Assembly (NCBI RefSeq): GCF_021266465.1 | Contig: NZ_CP089848.1 | Span: 2,914,001 to 2,978,000, forward strand | DNA: 64,000 nt | DNA from: Paralcaligenes sp. KSB-10 | GTDB taxonomy: Bacteria > Pseudomonadota > Gammaproteobacteria > Burkholderiales > Burkholderiaceae_B | Direction of reading: 5' to 3' | Shown: in pieces, positions 52,885 to 61,696 of the stretch | Position numbering within the stretch: the stretch's first letter is position 1 | Layout of the letters: the number at the start of each line of letters is the position of its first letter | Notes under the pieces: model-generated | Database searches by the model: none | What the model was told of the DNA's origin: nothing | What the model saw: the letters and a program-made list of their open reading frames with translations, nothing else | Translations under genes and position numbers: made by a program

Positions 52885-55245
52885 ATGACGAATGCCATCC
52901 ATCACAAACTTCCTTCAGCCTGCCCAATCGCGCACGTAGCCGGAGCGGTGCCAAAACCCTCGACGGGCTGCCCTATCAGTCAGCACGCCGCCGATTTCGA
53001 CCCGTTTCAAGATGCTTACATGGAAAACCCTTCCGAATTTATACGCTGGGCACGCGAAAAGGAACCGGTTTTTTATAGCCCCAAGCTCGATTACTGGGTC
53101 GTGACACGTTATCAGGCGATTAAAAATATTTTTCGAGACCCGATTACGTTCAGTCCGTCAAATGTTTTGGAGCCGATAGAGCCGCTTTCAAATGAAGCGG
53201 CTGCCATTTTGAAGCACTATGGCTATGCAATGAATCGGACCTTGGTCAATGAGGACGAGCCGGCGCATATGGCTCGACGACGGGTACTGATGGCACCTTT
53301 TACACCAGAACACCTGAAGCAACATGAGCCGATGGTGCGCCGCCTGGTCACAGAGGCCATCGATCAGTTTATGGATGAAGGCCACGTCGATCTGTTCCAG
53401 AAGCTGTTATGGGATGTCCCCTTCTCCGTGGCTTTGCATTTTCTGGGCATCGATGATGACTCGGATCGTGAAAAAATGCACCGCTTTTCGATTGCGCATA
53501 CGGTCAACGCCTTCGGGCGGCCGACCCCTGAGGAACGGGAGTCGGTAGCGCATACCGTCGGTCAGTTCTGGCAGTTGGCAGGCGAAGTGCTGGAAAAAAT
53601 GAAACGCACGCCAGATGGACCGGGGTGGATGCGCTACTCGATCCGTCAGCAAAAAGACTATCCGGATGTGGTCACGGATTCCTATCTGCACTCGATGATG
53701 ATGGCGATCATCGTGGCCGCGCATGAAACGACGTCCTTTGCATCGGCCAATGCGATCAAAATGCTTCTGGAACATCCGGAAGCTTGGCAGGATCTGTGTG
53801 CCGATCCCGGGCTGATTTCACCTGCAGTGGAAGAATGCCTGCGGCATAGCGGCTCCATTGCATCATGGCGGCGCAAGGTTATGAGTGATGTCGAGATTGA
53901 AGGCGTCCGGATTCCAGCCGGCTCCAAGCTATTGCTCGTAGTCGCTTCCGCCAATCACGATAACAAGCAATTCAGCGATCCCGATTTTTTCGATATCCGG
54001 CGTGACAACACAGTCGAGCACCTGACCTTTGGCTTCGGCGCTCACCAATGCCTGGGCAAGAATATCGGCCGGATGGAGATGCAGATTATCATCGGCGAAT
54101 TGACACGGCGCCTGCCCCACATGCGATTGGCCCAGCAGTCGTACAAATATGTCCACAACTTGTCGTTCCGCGGGCCGCGAAATCTCTTGGTGGAATGGGA
54201 TCCCAATCTCAATCCCGAGCGGCTCGACTCGGTAGCATTGCAACAAGTTCAACCCGTACGGCTGGGAGCGCCTCTCGCAAAAAACATGGTGCGCAAGCTT
54301 GTGGTGGAATCGGCGGAAAAAGTGGCGCCAGACACGGTACTCCTGCGTTTGGCGTCTCCCACGGGATCGCCGCTTCCGAATTGGACCCCAGGGGCACACC
54401 TGGATGTCGAGTGTGGTGATACGGGGTTGTCCCGACAGTACTCTCTGTGCGGCGATCTGGAAAATCGCGAGACATGGCAGATCGCGGTACAACGCGATCC
54501 CAATAGCCGCGGTGGGTCGGCCTGGATACACGATTACGCCAAACCAGGTGCGACGCTGCGCATTCGCGGCCCACGAAACCATTTCCGCATGAGCGAGGCA
54601 TCAACAGATCGTATTGTGCTGATTGCCGGAGGCATTGGCATTACCCCCATCATGGCTATGGCACAGCATGCACAGTCTCTTGGCATCGACTACGAAATTC
54701 ATTTCAGCGGCCGATCTCGAGCTGCACTGCCGCTTATTGAAAACCTGCAACGCCGCCATGGCGTTCGCCTGCGCTTGTACATCAGCGAAGAAGGGCATCG
54801 AAACAATTTCCGTGAACTCCTCGCCCAGCCCAACGCCACAACGCAGATTTACGCATGCGGCCCCTCACGGATGCTTGATGACCTGCAAAATGTGCTTGTC
54901 CAGCAAGGCTGGCCTGACCGTGCCCTTCATGTCGAGCATTTTATCAACACCGCCAACAGGCTTGATCCGGATAGGGAAATGGCTTTTGAGGTTGAGCTGA
55001 GAAACTCCGGGCTGACATTACAAGTGCCCGCAAACAAGACCCTGCTCGAGGTATTGCGAGCATCCAATATCGATGTGCAAAGCGACTGTGAAGAAGGCCT
55101 TTGTGGAGCCTGCGAAGTGGGTGTGGTGTCGGGTGAAATAGATCATCGCGACAGCGTGCTAAGCCTCACGGAAAAGCAGAAAAGCACACGGCTGATGGCG
55201 TGTTGTTCCCGCGGTTTGTCAAAACCGCTTGTGCTTGACCTCTGA
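52885..55245 (+). CDS. Self-sufficient cytochrome P450 fused to a phthalate-dioxygenase-type reductase (CYP116B-like)
   Basis: 786 residues from ATG 52885 (GGAG upstream; a longer frame overlaps the sulfatase). P450 domain 1-440: I-helix AHETT (279-283) and heme loop FGFGAHQCLG with Cys389. Reductase domain 465-786: FMN site RQYS (517-520), NAD(P) site GGIGITP (582-588), and a C-terminal [2Fe-2S] ferredoxin with Cys735, 740, 743 and 773. One chain moves electrons from NAD(P)H to heme and inserts oxygen into a C-H bond or removes a methyl from an aromatic ether. Its natural substrate may be linked to the sulfatase product. It ends the LysR-governed operon. Confidence 0.95.
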   Translation: MTNAIHHKLPSACPIAHVAGAVPKPSTGCPISQHAADFDPFQDAYMENPSEFIRWAREKEPVFYSPKLDYWVVTRYQAIKNIFRDPITFSPSNVLEPIEPLSNEAAAILKHYGYAMNRTLVNEDEPAHMARRRVLMAPFTPEHLKQHEPMVRRLVTEAIDQFMDEGHVDLFQKLLWDVPFSVALHFLGIDDDSDREKMHRFSIAHTVNAFGRPTPEERESVAHTVGQFWQLAGEVLEKMKRTPDGPGWMRYSIRQQKDYPDVVTDSYLHSMMMAIIVAAHETTSFASANAIKMLLEHPEAWQDLCADPGLISPAVEECLRHSGSIASWRRKVMSDVEIEGVRIPAGSKLLLVVASANHDNKQFSDPDFFDIRRDNTVEHLTFGFGAHQCLGKNIGRMEMQIIIGELTRRLPHMRLAQQSYKYVHNLSFRGPRNLLVEWDPNLNPERLDSVALQQVQPVRLGAPLAKNMVRKLVVESAEKVAPDTVLLRLASPTGSPLPNWTPGAHLDVECGDTGLSRQYSLCGDLENRETWQIAVQRDPNSRGGSAWIHDYAKPGATLRIRGPRNHFRMSEASTDRIVLIAGGIGITPIMAMAQHAQSLGIDYEIHFSGRSRAALPLIENLQRRHGVRLRLYISEEGHRNNFRELLAQPNATTQIYACGPSRMLDDLQNVLVQQGWPDRALHVEHFINTANRLDPDREMAFEVELRNSGLTLQVPANKTLLEVLRASNIDVQSDCEEGLCGACEVGVVSGEIDHRDSVLSLTEKQKSTRLMACCSRGLSKPLVLDL

Positions 55246-55296
55246 ACCAGAGGCCGGACGCAACCATGTAAAATTCCCGCTATTCTTGCTTGCCCG

Positions 55297-55316
55297 CGGG
55301 GATTCGCGAAGCCCCG
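55297..55316 (+). terminator. Near-perfect palindrome after the P450 gene, weak terminator candidate
   Basis: CGGGG-A-TTCGCGAA-G-CCCCG folds into a stem with one A/G mismatch, followed by TTT. It lies 51 bases after the P450 stop and before the frameshifted racemase gene. Confidence 0.4.
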
Positions 55317-55363
55317 TTTCAGGAAATTGCAAAAGACGCATTGTTTTGGCCCAAGGAAGCGTG

Positions 55364-56297
55364 GTGATAGGGGGTTTTTGATTCTGGTAGTGGCGGACTT
55401 ACGGTCCTAAAAGAGCTCAGGGCAACACTGCCTGACCAACACTTCATTTACTACGGTGACCACGGGAACGCACCCTACGGTAACCGCGATGCCGACTCGA
55501 TCTACGAACTCACCCTGTCGTCGTTGACACGACTCTTTGCCCTGGGCTGCTCCTTGGTCGTGGTGGCGTGCAACACGGCGGCGGCTACGGGACTTCGCCG
55601 TCTTCAACAGACGTGGCTGCCCATTCACTTCCCCGACAAGCGTGTCATTGGCGTCATTGTCCCAATGGTGGAAGCGATGACCGGTGTTCCTTGGTCGACG
55701 ACGCACGATGTGGATAAGCAAGGCTTCGTTCGGAAGAATGTAGCTGTCTTTGCGACACGGTACACGGTGAACAGCCAAGTATTTGTCGAGGAAACAAGAA
55801 GGCGAGCTCCCGAAATCAACGTGATTCAACAGGCCTGCCCAAGCCTCGTCAGGCTTATCGAGGCGGGTGCCCCATTACCTGACCTTCGACGTGCCGTCCG
55901 GCGCTATGTCGCCCTTTTACTGCGCCGCCTGGACGGAGAACGCCTGGCGGCGGCGCTACTCGGCTGCACGCACTACCCCTTGATCGAGGATCTCTTCGTC
56001 GAGGCTTTGCCCAGCCATGTCGAGATTTTTTCGCAACCGAAAATAACCGCCAACAGCCTTGCCGCCTACCTGGCCCGTCATCCGGAGTTCCTGGATAGCC
56101 GAGAGCCGGGGATCTCTTTCTATACCTCGGCAACCCCGGAAAATATAACGAAGCTTGCGAATCGCTTTTTTGGCAGCAACCAGATCCAGTTCAATGAACT
56201 GACAAGTGTCGGCTGCCGCTCTGGCAGCATATCAAATGGCCGCATGCATACCTGCCCCCAATCTGTGCAGTCACTACCATTGGCCACGCCGCACTAA
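55364..56297 (+). pseudogene. Glutamate racemase-like gene with a one-base frameshift near the start
   Basis: From 55380 the frame reads DSGSGGLTVLKEL, HFIYYGDHGNAPYGN, VVVACNTAAATGL and ALLGCTHYPLIEDL: a glutamate racemase (MurI) with both catalytic cysteines. Upstream, GTG 55364 behind AAGGAA reads V-I-G and then, because of one extra base in a run of five G plus five T (55370-55379), hits a stop at 55379. Removing one base restores IGVFDSGSGG. A later in-frame start at 55524 would lose the first catalytic half. It is either a pseudogene, a phase-variable gene, or a sequencing error. The end overlaps the flavin reductase gene by 4 bases, tail to tail. Confidence 0.75.
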
Positions 56298-58324
56298 GCG
56301 GCCAGGCGCATGCCTGCCCGATGGCCGTCCGCTGTCGCCGCAAGCAGGTCGCGTGGCGACAGGCAGTCACCCACGGGAATGACTTCGACGCCCGCTTCCT
56401 CAAGTTCGGCAAGCATTTCGTCGTTCCGAGCCCGCGGCGTTGAATAGGTGAGCAAGGACAGGTTCGCAATCCGGAAAACCTCGCCTGTGTAAAGATGCCG
56501 GTAAGCCAGCTCCCCCCCCTCGATAAGCTCATTCCACATCGGTTCGCACAGGAAAATTACATCTATCCCCTTTTGTGCCAAACGGCGATGCACGCCCTGT
56601 CGGGTCACCAGCGACATATCGTCGGCAATGGAATTGCGCGGCGTGATAATGACGACGCGCTCAAACAGTGCATGCAGGCGCTCCGCCGCGGCGTAAGTAC
56701 CTTCGCCATGATCCATATCGAAAATCACGGCGGTACCCGGCTGCCGAGCGGTAATATCCAGTAGCGCGCCCATAGCCTGGCGCAGGTCGGGCACCATTCC
56801 GGATTCTACGGCGTCGGTGGGCAGCCATGCCGGCGGCATCATTGTGCCGCCTGTGGCCAGTACCACCGCATCCGGCGAGAGCGCCAGAATACCCGGCACA
56901 TCGGCCTGCACGCCCAGCTCGAACCTGACCCCGGCCCGTTGTGCGCAAACTGTCTGGTAATCGTAGATGCTGCTGACCTCTTCGCCTCCCGGAAAATGGG
57001 AACGCAGCCACGCTTTACCGCCAATATGGGCCGATTGCCCGAAGACAGTGACCTTATGGCCACGCGCCGCAGCAACCCAGGCGGCTTCCATTCCCGCGAT
57101 GCCCGCCCCCACCACCACTACAGATCGGGGAGCCGACGTAGGGGCCGGCCAGAAATCAACTTCGTCGGGATCGCAAACACGGGGATTGTTCACACAGGCG
57201 ACCGGCGCATGCCGTGTAATGATGGTGTCCCAACAGGTGTTACATGACACGCAATAGCGTATGTCGTTGCTTCGGCCGGCCGCTGCCTTTATCGGCCAAG
57301 CCGGATCCACCAGCAGCGCCCTTCCAAGCCCTATCAGCTCAGCTTCCCCACGCGCAAGTATGCCTTCGGCCTCGGCTGGATCGGTAATGCGCCCCAATGC
57401 CATGTGAGGCGTATGCGGAGCCGCATGACGCAGTTGCGTGGTGAGCTGCAGGTAAGGCAGTCGCGGACCATAACGGTCCGGCACATGCATCTCCAATGTG
57501 CGGCTATGAGTGCCTTGCGCAAAGGCAATGTAGTCGGCCTGGCGCGAAGCGGTCAGCAAAGAGGTAATGATCATGGCCTCTGCCGGACCGATGCTTTGAG
57601 GCATACCGTCGTCTCCGGGCAGCTTCAAGCCGATGATGAAATCGCGGCCGCAGACGGCGCGGATGGCGGCCACGATTTCGGCGACAAACCGCGTCCTGTT
57701 TTCCCAACTGCCGCCATATTGATCCTGCCTGTGGTTGGAATACGGAGACATGAATTGATGAAATAGATGCCCGTGTCCGCATGACAGTTCCACGCCGCTG
57801 AACCCGCATTGCTGCAAGCGCCGCGCCGAATCGGCGAAATCCCCGACATACCGCTCGATTTCAGCAATGCTGAGCGCACGTGGCGCGGACCAGCTCAAGT
57901 CATCGGGCAGGACAGAAGGAGCAACCGCATTCAGATGGCGGCCGGCTTCATGGCGCGCCCGGCCCGGATGCTGTATTTGTCCAAGCAGCCGGCAATCATG
58001 TTCCTCCACCGCGGAGGCCCATCGTTTCAAATCGTCGGTATTCCTGTTGTCGAAAACATGCACTTTCGCCGGCACCGCCTGCATGGCCGACATGGCCAAA
58101 GGTTCGGTGATGATCATGGCCGCTCCGCCTCGAGCCCGATTGGCATGATATTGAATCAATGCCGGCGTAACCTGTCCGTCGCGAGCCGTGAGAGTGGTCA
58201 TGGAGGCATGCGCGATCCGGTTGCGCAGGTATTTTCCCGCCAGGGAAAAAGGCGTTTCCAATAAAGGTACAGCAGTCACGGGCGAACCGGCCGCCTGCGA
58301 CGCAGGCGTTTCAAGGGAAGGCAT
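56294..58324 (-). CDS. NADH:flavin oxidoreductase, 2,4-dienoyl-CoA reductase (FadH)-like
   Basis: 676 residues with the three-domain layout: an old yellow enzyme TIM barrel (LETPFSLAGKYLRNRIAHASM; GCGFSGVELSCGHGHLFHQF-type segment here as GFSGVELSCGHGHLFHQF; GRALLVDPAW), a 4Fe-4S site (YCVSCNTCWDT and ACVNNP), and a C-terminal FAD/NAD domain (VVVVGAGIAGMEAAWVAA). The family includes 2,4-dienoyl-CoA reductase, trimethylamine dehydrogenase and enoate reductases. ATG 58324 is 5 bases after the stop of the Bug gene, so coupled. It probably reduces an alpha,beta-unsaturated acid or demethylates an amine taken up through the operon's Bug receptor. Confidence 0.9.
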   Translation of the reverse strand: MPSLETPASQAAGSPVTAVPLLETPFSLAGKYLRNRIAHASMTTLTARDGQVTPALIQYHANRARGGAAMIITEPLAMSAMQAVPAKVHVFDNRNTDDLKRWASAVEEHDCRLLGQIQHPGRARHEAGRHLNAVAPSVLPDDLSWSAPRALSIAEIERYVGDFADSARRLQQCGFSGVELSCGHGHLFHQFMSPYSNHRQDQYGGSWENRTRFVAEIVAAIRAVCGRDFIIGLKLPGDDGMPQSIGPAEAMIITSLLTASRQADYIAFAQGTHSRTLEMHVPDRYGPRLPYLQLTTQLRHAAPHTPHMALGRITDPAEAEGILARGEAELIGLGRALLVDPAWPIKAAAGRSNDIRYCVSCNTCWDTIITRHAPVACVNNPRVCDPDEVDFWPAPTSAPRSVVVVGAGIAGMEAAWVAAARGHKVTVFGQSAHIGGKAWLRSHFPGGEEVSSIYDYQTVCAQRAGVRFELGVQADVPGILALSPDAVVLATGGTMMPPAWLPTDAVESGMVPDLRQAMGALLDITARQPGTAVIFDMDHGEGTYAAAERLHALFERVVIITPRNSIADDMSLVTRQGVHRRLAQKGIDVIFLCEPMWNELIEGGELAYRHLYTGEVFRIANLSLLTYSTPRARNDEMLAELEEAGVEVIPVGDCLSPRDLLAATADGHRAGMRLAA

Positions 58325-58329
58325 CTGAT

Positions 58330-59346
58330 TCAATCGACTTTGATATGAGCTGTTTCCACGACGTTTTTCCATTTCGCTGATTCCTGGCGAAAGAAAGCAG
58401 CGAACTCCTGAGACGTGCCGCTGCGCGGCGTCGCCCCCAGCTTGGCCAATTGGGCAACGATCTGAGGCGAACTGATGGCCGCATTGATCGCTTGATTCAA
58501 GGTCTTCTCCACAGCGTCCGGTATATGAGCGGGAGCAAATACACCCCACCATACGCTTACCGTGAAATCTTTCATGCCCTGCTCTATGAAAGTGGGAATT
58601 TCCGGCAAGACTGGGCTGCGCTTTTCGCTGGCTATACCCAATGCCTTCAGCGTCCCCGCCTTCAGATAAGGGATGGCATTCAATTGATTGGTGAACATCA
58701 ACTGGACGTGACCGCCTATCACATCGGTCAAAGCGGCATTGCCCCCGCGATAAGGGATATGCTTGATGTCCACCTTGGCTTGCGCATTGAACATTTCCGC
58801 GGCCAGATGCTCGGTCGTACCGCTTCCGCCCGAAGCAAAATTGAGGCTGTTGGGATTCGAGCGAGCCAAATCGATGAGATCTTTGACATTGTTGGCCCGC
58901 ACAGACGGATTGGCCAGCAACAATGTTGGTACCGTTCCCACTAGCGCAACAGGCGCGAGGTCGCGATCGGGATCATAATTAAGGTTGCTGTACAGGCTGC
59001 CGTTGACCGAATTGCCTGTGGATCCCATCAATAAGGTATAGCCGTCCGGATCGGATTTCGCCACGAATGACGCCGCGATATTGCCGCCCGCACCGGTACG
59101 GTTTTCGACAACGAAATTCTGGCCCAGGCGCTTGGTGAGGTCCGCCGCAAGTATCCGGGCTACGATATCCACCGCCCCTCCTGCGCCGAATGGCACGATC
59201 AGATGGACCGGCTTATCGGGATAGGCTTGCGCAAAAGCCGTGGGCACAATTAGCGACGATGCCCCGGCCAGCAAACCCGCGCCGCACAAAGCGTTCCCCA
59301 CGGCTTTCAGCATCCGACGCCGGGCGTTTCCATTATTTTGATTCAT
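58330..59346 (-). CDS. Bug/TctC-family receptor, with a twin-arginine-like signal
   Basis: 338 residues. The N-terminus NARRRMLKAVG followed by a hydrophobic stretch to AFAQAYP looks more like a Tat than a Sec signal, which is uncommon for Bug proteins. Motifs: KPVHLIVPFGAGGAVDIVARILAA, GAGGNIAASFVAKSDPDGYTL, LNFASGGSGTTEHLAAE, HIPYRGGNAALTDV. A strong GGGGGAGG precedes the ATG. It lies 20 bases after the TetR gene and 5 before the flavin oxidoreductase gene, so all three form one operon. Confidence 0.9.
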   Translation of the reverse strand: MNQNNGNARRRMLKAVGNALCGAGLLAGASSLIVPTAFAQAYPDKPVHLIVPFGAGGAVDIVARILAADLTKRLGQNFVVENRTGAGGNIAASFVAKSDPDGYTLLMGSTGNSVNGSLYSNLNYDPDRDLAPVALVGTVPTLLLANPSVRANNVKDLIDLARSNPNSLNFASGGSGTTEHLAAEMFNAQAKVDIKHIPYRGGNAALTDVIGGHVQLMFTNQLNAIPYLKAGTLKALGIASEKRSPVLPEIPTFIEQGMKDFTVSVWWGVFAPAHIPDAVEKTLNQAINAAISSPQIVAQLAKLGATPRSGTSQEFAAFFRQESAKWKNVVETAHIKVD

Positions 59347-59366
59347 TTTGCCTCCCCCTTATAGAC

Positions 59367-60047
59367 TCAGTGTTTGAATCCTGCTACAAAAAAACTGATC
59401 AGCCTGGGAATCGTATTGCCCTTGGCTCGAGGATTTATCATCCCCTTCGAAAGCCGGGATATCCTTTGCGAGTTCGCCATGGTGTAGTGAACAGCCCCCA
59501 ACAGAAAGTGAAACCGCCAATAGATTTCTTCCTTTGGAATTTCCGGCAAGGCCCGGCAAAACTCTTCGATAAATAGGCCATTCGATTCATCGAACACGGC
59601 CGAAACCAGGTTCTGGCTCTGTACAGAATCAAACGCAAGGCGCGCTCGCAAGCGTAGAAAGGCTTCGCCGTTTTCAGCGGACGATTGCAGCTCCAGGGCC
59701 GGCACCAGAAAAGCATCCAGGATGTCTTCAAGCTTGGCCTTCCCTAGCGCATCGCGCGGAACCTCTCTCAGTTTCTTCAGCCTGCCTTCGACAACCGGCT
59801 TGGTACGCTCTATAAACAACTCACTGAGCAAACGCTCTTTCGAGCCAAAGTGATAGTGGATGGCGGCAACATTCACGTTGGCCGCCTCCGTCAATTCACG
59901 AAACGTAACATCCAGGCCTTTATCGCCAAACAGGCGCTCCGCCGCATCGAGTATTCGCTTGCGCGTGTCGGCTGGCTTATTGTCAGTTATGGGATCCTGC
60001 TGCGTAGTGTCGATTTTGCGCTCGGGTTTCATATTGGAAGAATGCAT
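59367..60047 (-). CDS. TetR-family transcriptional regulator
   Basis: 226 residues. N-terminal TetR HTH: TRKRILDAAERLFGDKGLDVTFRELTEAANVNVAAIHYHFGSKERLL (residues ~28-75, cited by ILDAAERLF and IHYHFGSKERLL). The C-terminal part (helical; AFLRLRARLAF; YWRFHFLLGAVHYTM) is like the group with domain TetR_C. Start may be ATG 60047 or ATG 60032; no Shine-Dalgarno is clear for either. A 41-base inverted repeat begins 5 bases upstream of the first. It heads the Bug-flavin reductase operon and is divergent from the isochorismatase-fold gene, so it likely represses both and itself. Confidence 0.9.
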   Translation of the reverse strand: MHSSNMKPERKIDTTQQDPITDNKPADTRKRILDAAERLFGDKGLDVTFRELTEAANVNVAAIHYHFGSKERLLSELFIERTKPVVEGRLKKLREVPRDALGKAKLEDILDAFLVPALELQSSAENGEAFLRLRARLAFDSVQSQNLVSAVFDESNGLFIEEFCRALPEIPKEEIYWRFHFLLGAVHYTMANSQRISRLSKGMINPRAKGNTIPRLISFFVAGFKH

Positions 60048-60051
60048 TCTA

Positions 60052-60092
60052 TTTTATTAAAACAAATATTTCAAACATTTGTTTTAATAAAA
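60052..60092. promoter_or_regulatory. Candidate TetR operator, 16-bp-arm perfect inverted repeat
   Basis: TTTTATTAAAACAAAT (60052-60067) and ATTTGTTTTAATAAAA (60077-60092) are exact inverse copies around a 9-base spacer, in the gap between the TetR and isochorismatase-fold genes. Length and symmetry are those of a binding site for two TetR dimers. Its AT content far exceeds the surroundings. Confidence 0.75.
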
Positions 60093-60188
60093 ACAGTACA
60101 CTGACGGCACGCATCAAAGCGCTGATCTCTGTTTTTCCACAAGGCCGGTAAGCTAAGGTTTGTTTTTATAGTAAAAGGATCGCTGTTC

Positions 60189-60773
60189 ATGGACAAAAAA
60201 CCTCTTTCAGTAGACTTTAAGTCGACCGCACTGGTTTTGATCGATCTTCAGCATGGCATTGTTGCCATGGATGTAGCGCCCATTACCGGCGTCCAAGTAA
60301 TACAGCGCTGCGCCGCCTTGGCTCAGCGCTTTCGTGAACTCGGCGCGCCGGTCGTGCTGGTCACCGTGGGGAATCTGGCCGATGAGGGCGATATGCTGCG
60401 CCCAATAGCCGACGCCATGGCTCCAGCCGGAGTTCGCCGGCCTGAAAACTGGTCCACGCTGGTTCCCGAAATCGGGCCGGAAGCCGGTGATATCCTGATC
60501 CGCAAGCGCCAGTGGGGCGCTTTTTATGGAACAGAGCTGGACTTGCAACTGCGGCGCCGCGGCATCAACACAATAGTGCTGGCGGGAATAGCCACTAATG
60601 TAGGCGTTGAATCCACAGCGCGCGATGCATTCGAACATGGCTATAACCAGATTTTCGTCAGCGACGCTATGGCGAGCACATCACGCGAAGCACACGAGGC
60701 AACCTTGAAATTCACCTTCCCCAGGATAGGCCTGACGCGCAACTCCGAGGAAGTGCTCCAAGCCCTGAAATGA
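60189..60773 (+). CDS. Isochorismatase-fold hydrolase without the catalytic cysteine
   Basis: 194 residues. Asp19 (VLIDLQHG) and Lys106 (IRKRQWGAFYGT) are in place, but the nucleophile position reads AGIATNVGVESTARDA, so Gly139 stands where amidase members have cysteine. That glycine is usual in true isochorismatases such as EntB and PhzD, which hydrolyse vinyl ethers, and in a set of uncharacterised relatives. It is divergent from the TetR-Bug-flavin oxidoreductase operon. AAGGA lies 10 bases before the ATG. No siderophore or phenazine genes are nearby, so the substrate is unclear. Confidence 0.87.
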   Translation: MDKKPLSVDFKSTALVLIDLQHGIVAMDVAPITGVQVIQRCAALAQRFRELGAPVVLVTVGNLADEGDMLRPIADAMAPAGVRRPENWSTLVPEIGPEAGDILIRKRQWGAFYGTELDLQLRRRGINTIVLAGIATNVGVESTARDAFEHGYNQIFVSDAMASTSREAHEATLKFTFPRIGLTRNSEEVLQALK

Positions 60774-60871
60774 ATTCGATCCTCGATTAGGCGGATAATG
60801 TCCTTGCATGCAGGGCACGCATAGCAAGCCAGGCGTGCGCACCCTCTATGCACATAACAGGAATCATTGCC

Positions 60872-61084
60872 ATGACCACGAAATTCAAGATTGGCGACCA
60901 TGTGGGCTGGAACTCTGAAGCCGGCCAGGTAAGCGGCACGATTACCAGAATCCACACCAAGAACTTCGAGCACAAGGGTTATACGCACCATGCAACAGTG
61001 GCCGACCCACAGTACGCAATCAAAAGCGATAAAACCGAGCACATCGCCATGCACAAAGGCACGGCGCTGCACAAGATCGACTAG
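60872..61084 (+). CDS. DUF2945 (hypervirulence-associated, Tudor-like) small protein
   Basis: 70 residues: MTTKFKIGDHVGWNSEAGQV, SGTITRIHTKNFEHKGYTHHAT, DPQYAIKSDKTEHIAMHKGTAL. This is the DUF2945 pattern, a small SH3/Tudor-like barrel. The family is common in bacteria and fungi, often next to DUF488 or DNA-related genes; function unproved. AGGA precedes ATG 60872; the longer in-frame ATG at 60848 adds an unconserved tail. It is four bases upstream of the DUF488 gene, so the two are cotranscribed. Confidence 0.87.
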   Translation: MTTKFKIGDHVGWNSEAGQVSGTITRIHTKNFEHKGYTHHATVADPQYAIKSDKTEHIAMHKGTALHKID

Positions 61085-61087
61085 GCC

Positions 61088-61624
61088 ATGCCTAAAAAAA
61101 GCCAGGCAACAACAGTCTGGACTATCGGCCATTCAACACGGCCGATCCAGGAGTTTCTCGATCTGCTTGCCGAGCATCAGATTCAGACCATTGCCGATGT
61201 ACGCAGCCTGCCTGGCTCGCGCAAATACCCCCAGTACGACCAGGAAACACTGGCCGCCACGCTGGCGGCGCACGGTGTAGGATATCAATGGCTGAAGAGC
61301 CTGGGCGGACGTCGGCGTGCTCACCCAGGCTCGCCGAACACCACCTGGCGCAATGCCTCGTTTCGTGGCTACGCGGACTACATGTCGAGCCCTGAATTCG
61401 CGCAAGGGTTGGACGAGCTACGCGAGCTGGCCTGCCGGTCGCGCACGGCATTGATGTGCGCGGAAGCGGTCTGGTGGCGCTGCCACCGCTCGATGATCGC
61501 CGATGCGCTCTGTGCCGACGGCATCCACGTCTTGCATATTATGGATGCCAAACACTGCGTCACCCACCCAATGACTTCACCGGCTCGCATCGTAAACGGC
61601 CAACTGACTTATACCCTGCCGTAG
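61088..61624 (+). CDS. DUF488 family protein
   Basis: 178 residues with the DUF488 signatures: TIGHSTRPIQEFLDLLAEHQIQTIADVRSLPGSRKYPQYD (cited by WTIGHSTRP and ADVRSLPGSRKYPQ), FRGYADYM, and the cysteine-containing CAEAVWWRCHRSMIADAL, followed by HIMDA. The fold may be nuclease- or nucleotide-related and function is not established. It is coupled to the small DUF2945 gene. It has no evident link to the catabolic modules; the pair looks like a separate conserved unit. Confidence 0.88.
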   Translation: MPKKSQATTVWTIGHSTRPIQEFLDLLAEHQIQTIADVRSLPGSRKYPQYDQETLAATLAAHGVGYQWLKSLGGRRRAHPGSPNTTWRNASFRGYADYMSSPEFAQGLDELRELACRSRTALMCAEAVWWRCHRSMIADALCADGIHVLHIMDAKHCVTHPMTSPARIVNGQLTYTLP

Positions 61625-61696
61625 TCCAACCGAACGGACACCGCGGCGGCTTCGGCTAACAACGCCAGCAACTGTTACCTCGACGATAAGTTGCAA

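Noticed and set aside
55361-55400. Programmed ribosomal frameshifting in the glutamate racemase gene
   Set aside because: The G5T5 run could slip, but there is no known precedent in murI, no stimulatory structure that I can identify, and a simple mutation or base-call error explains it.
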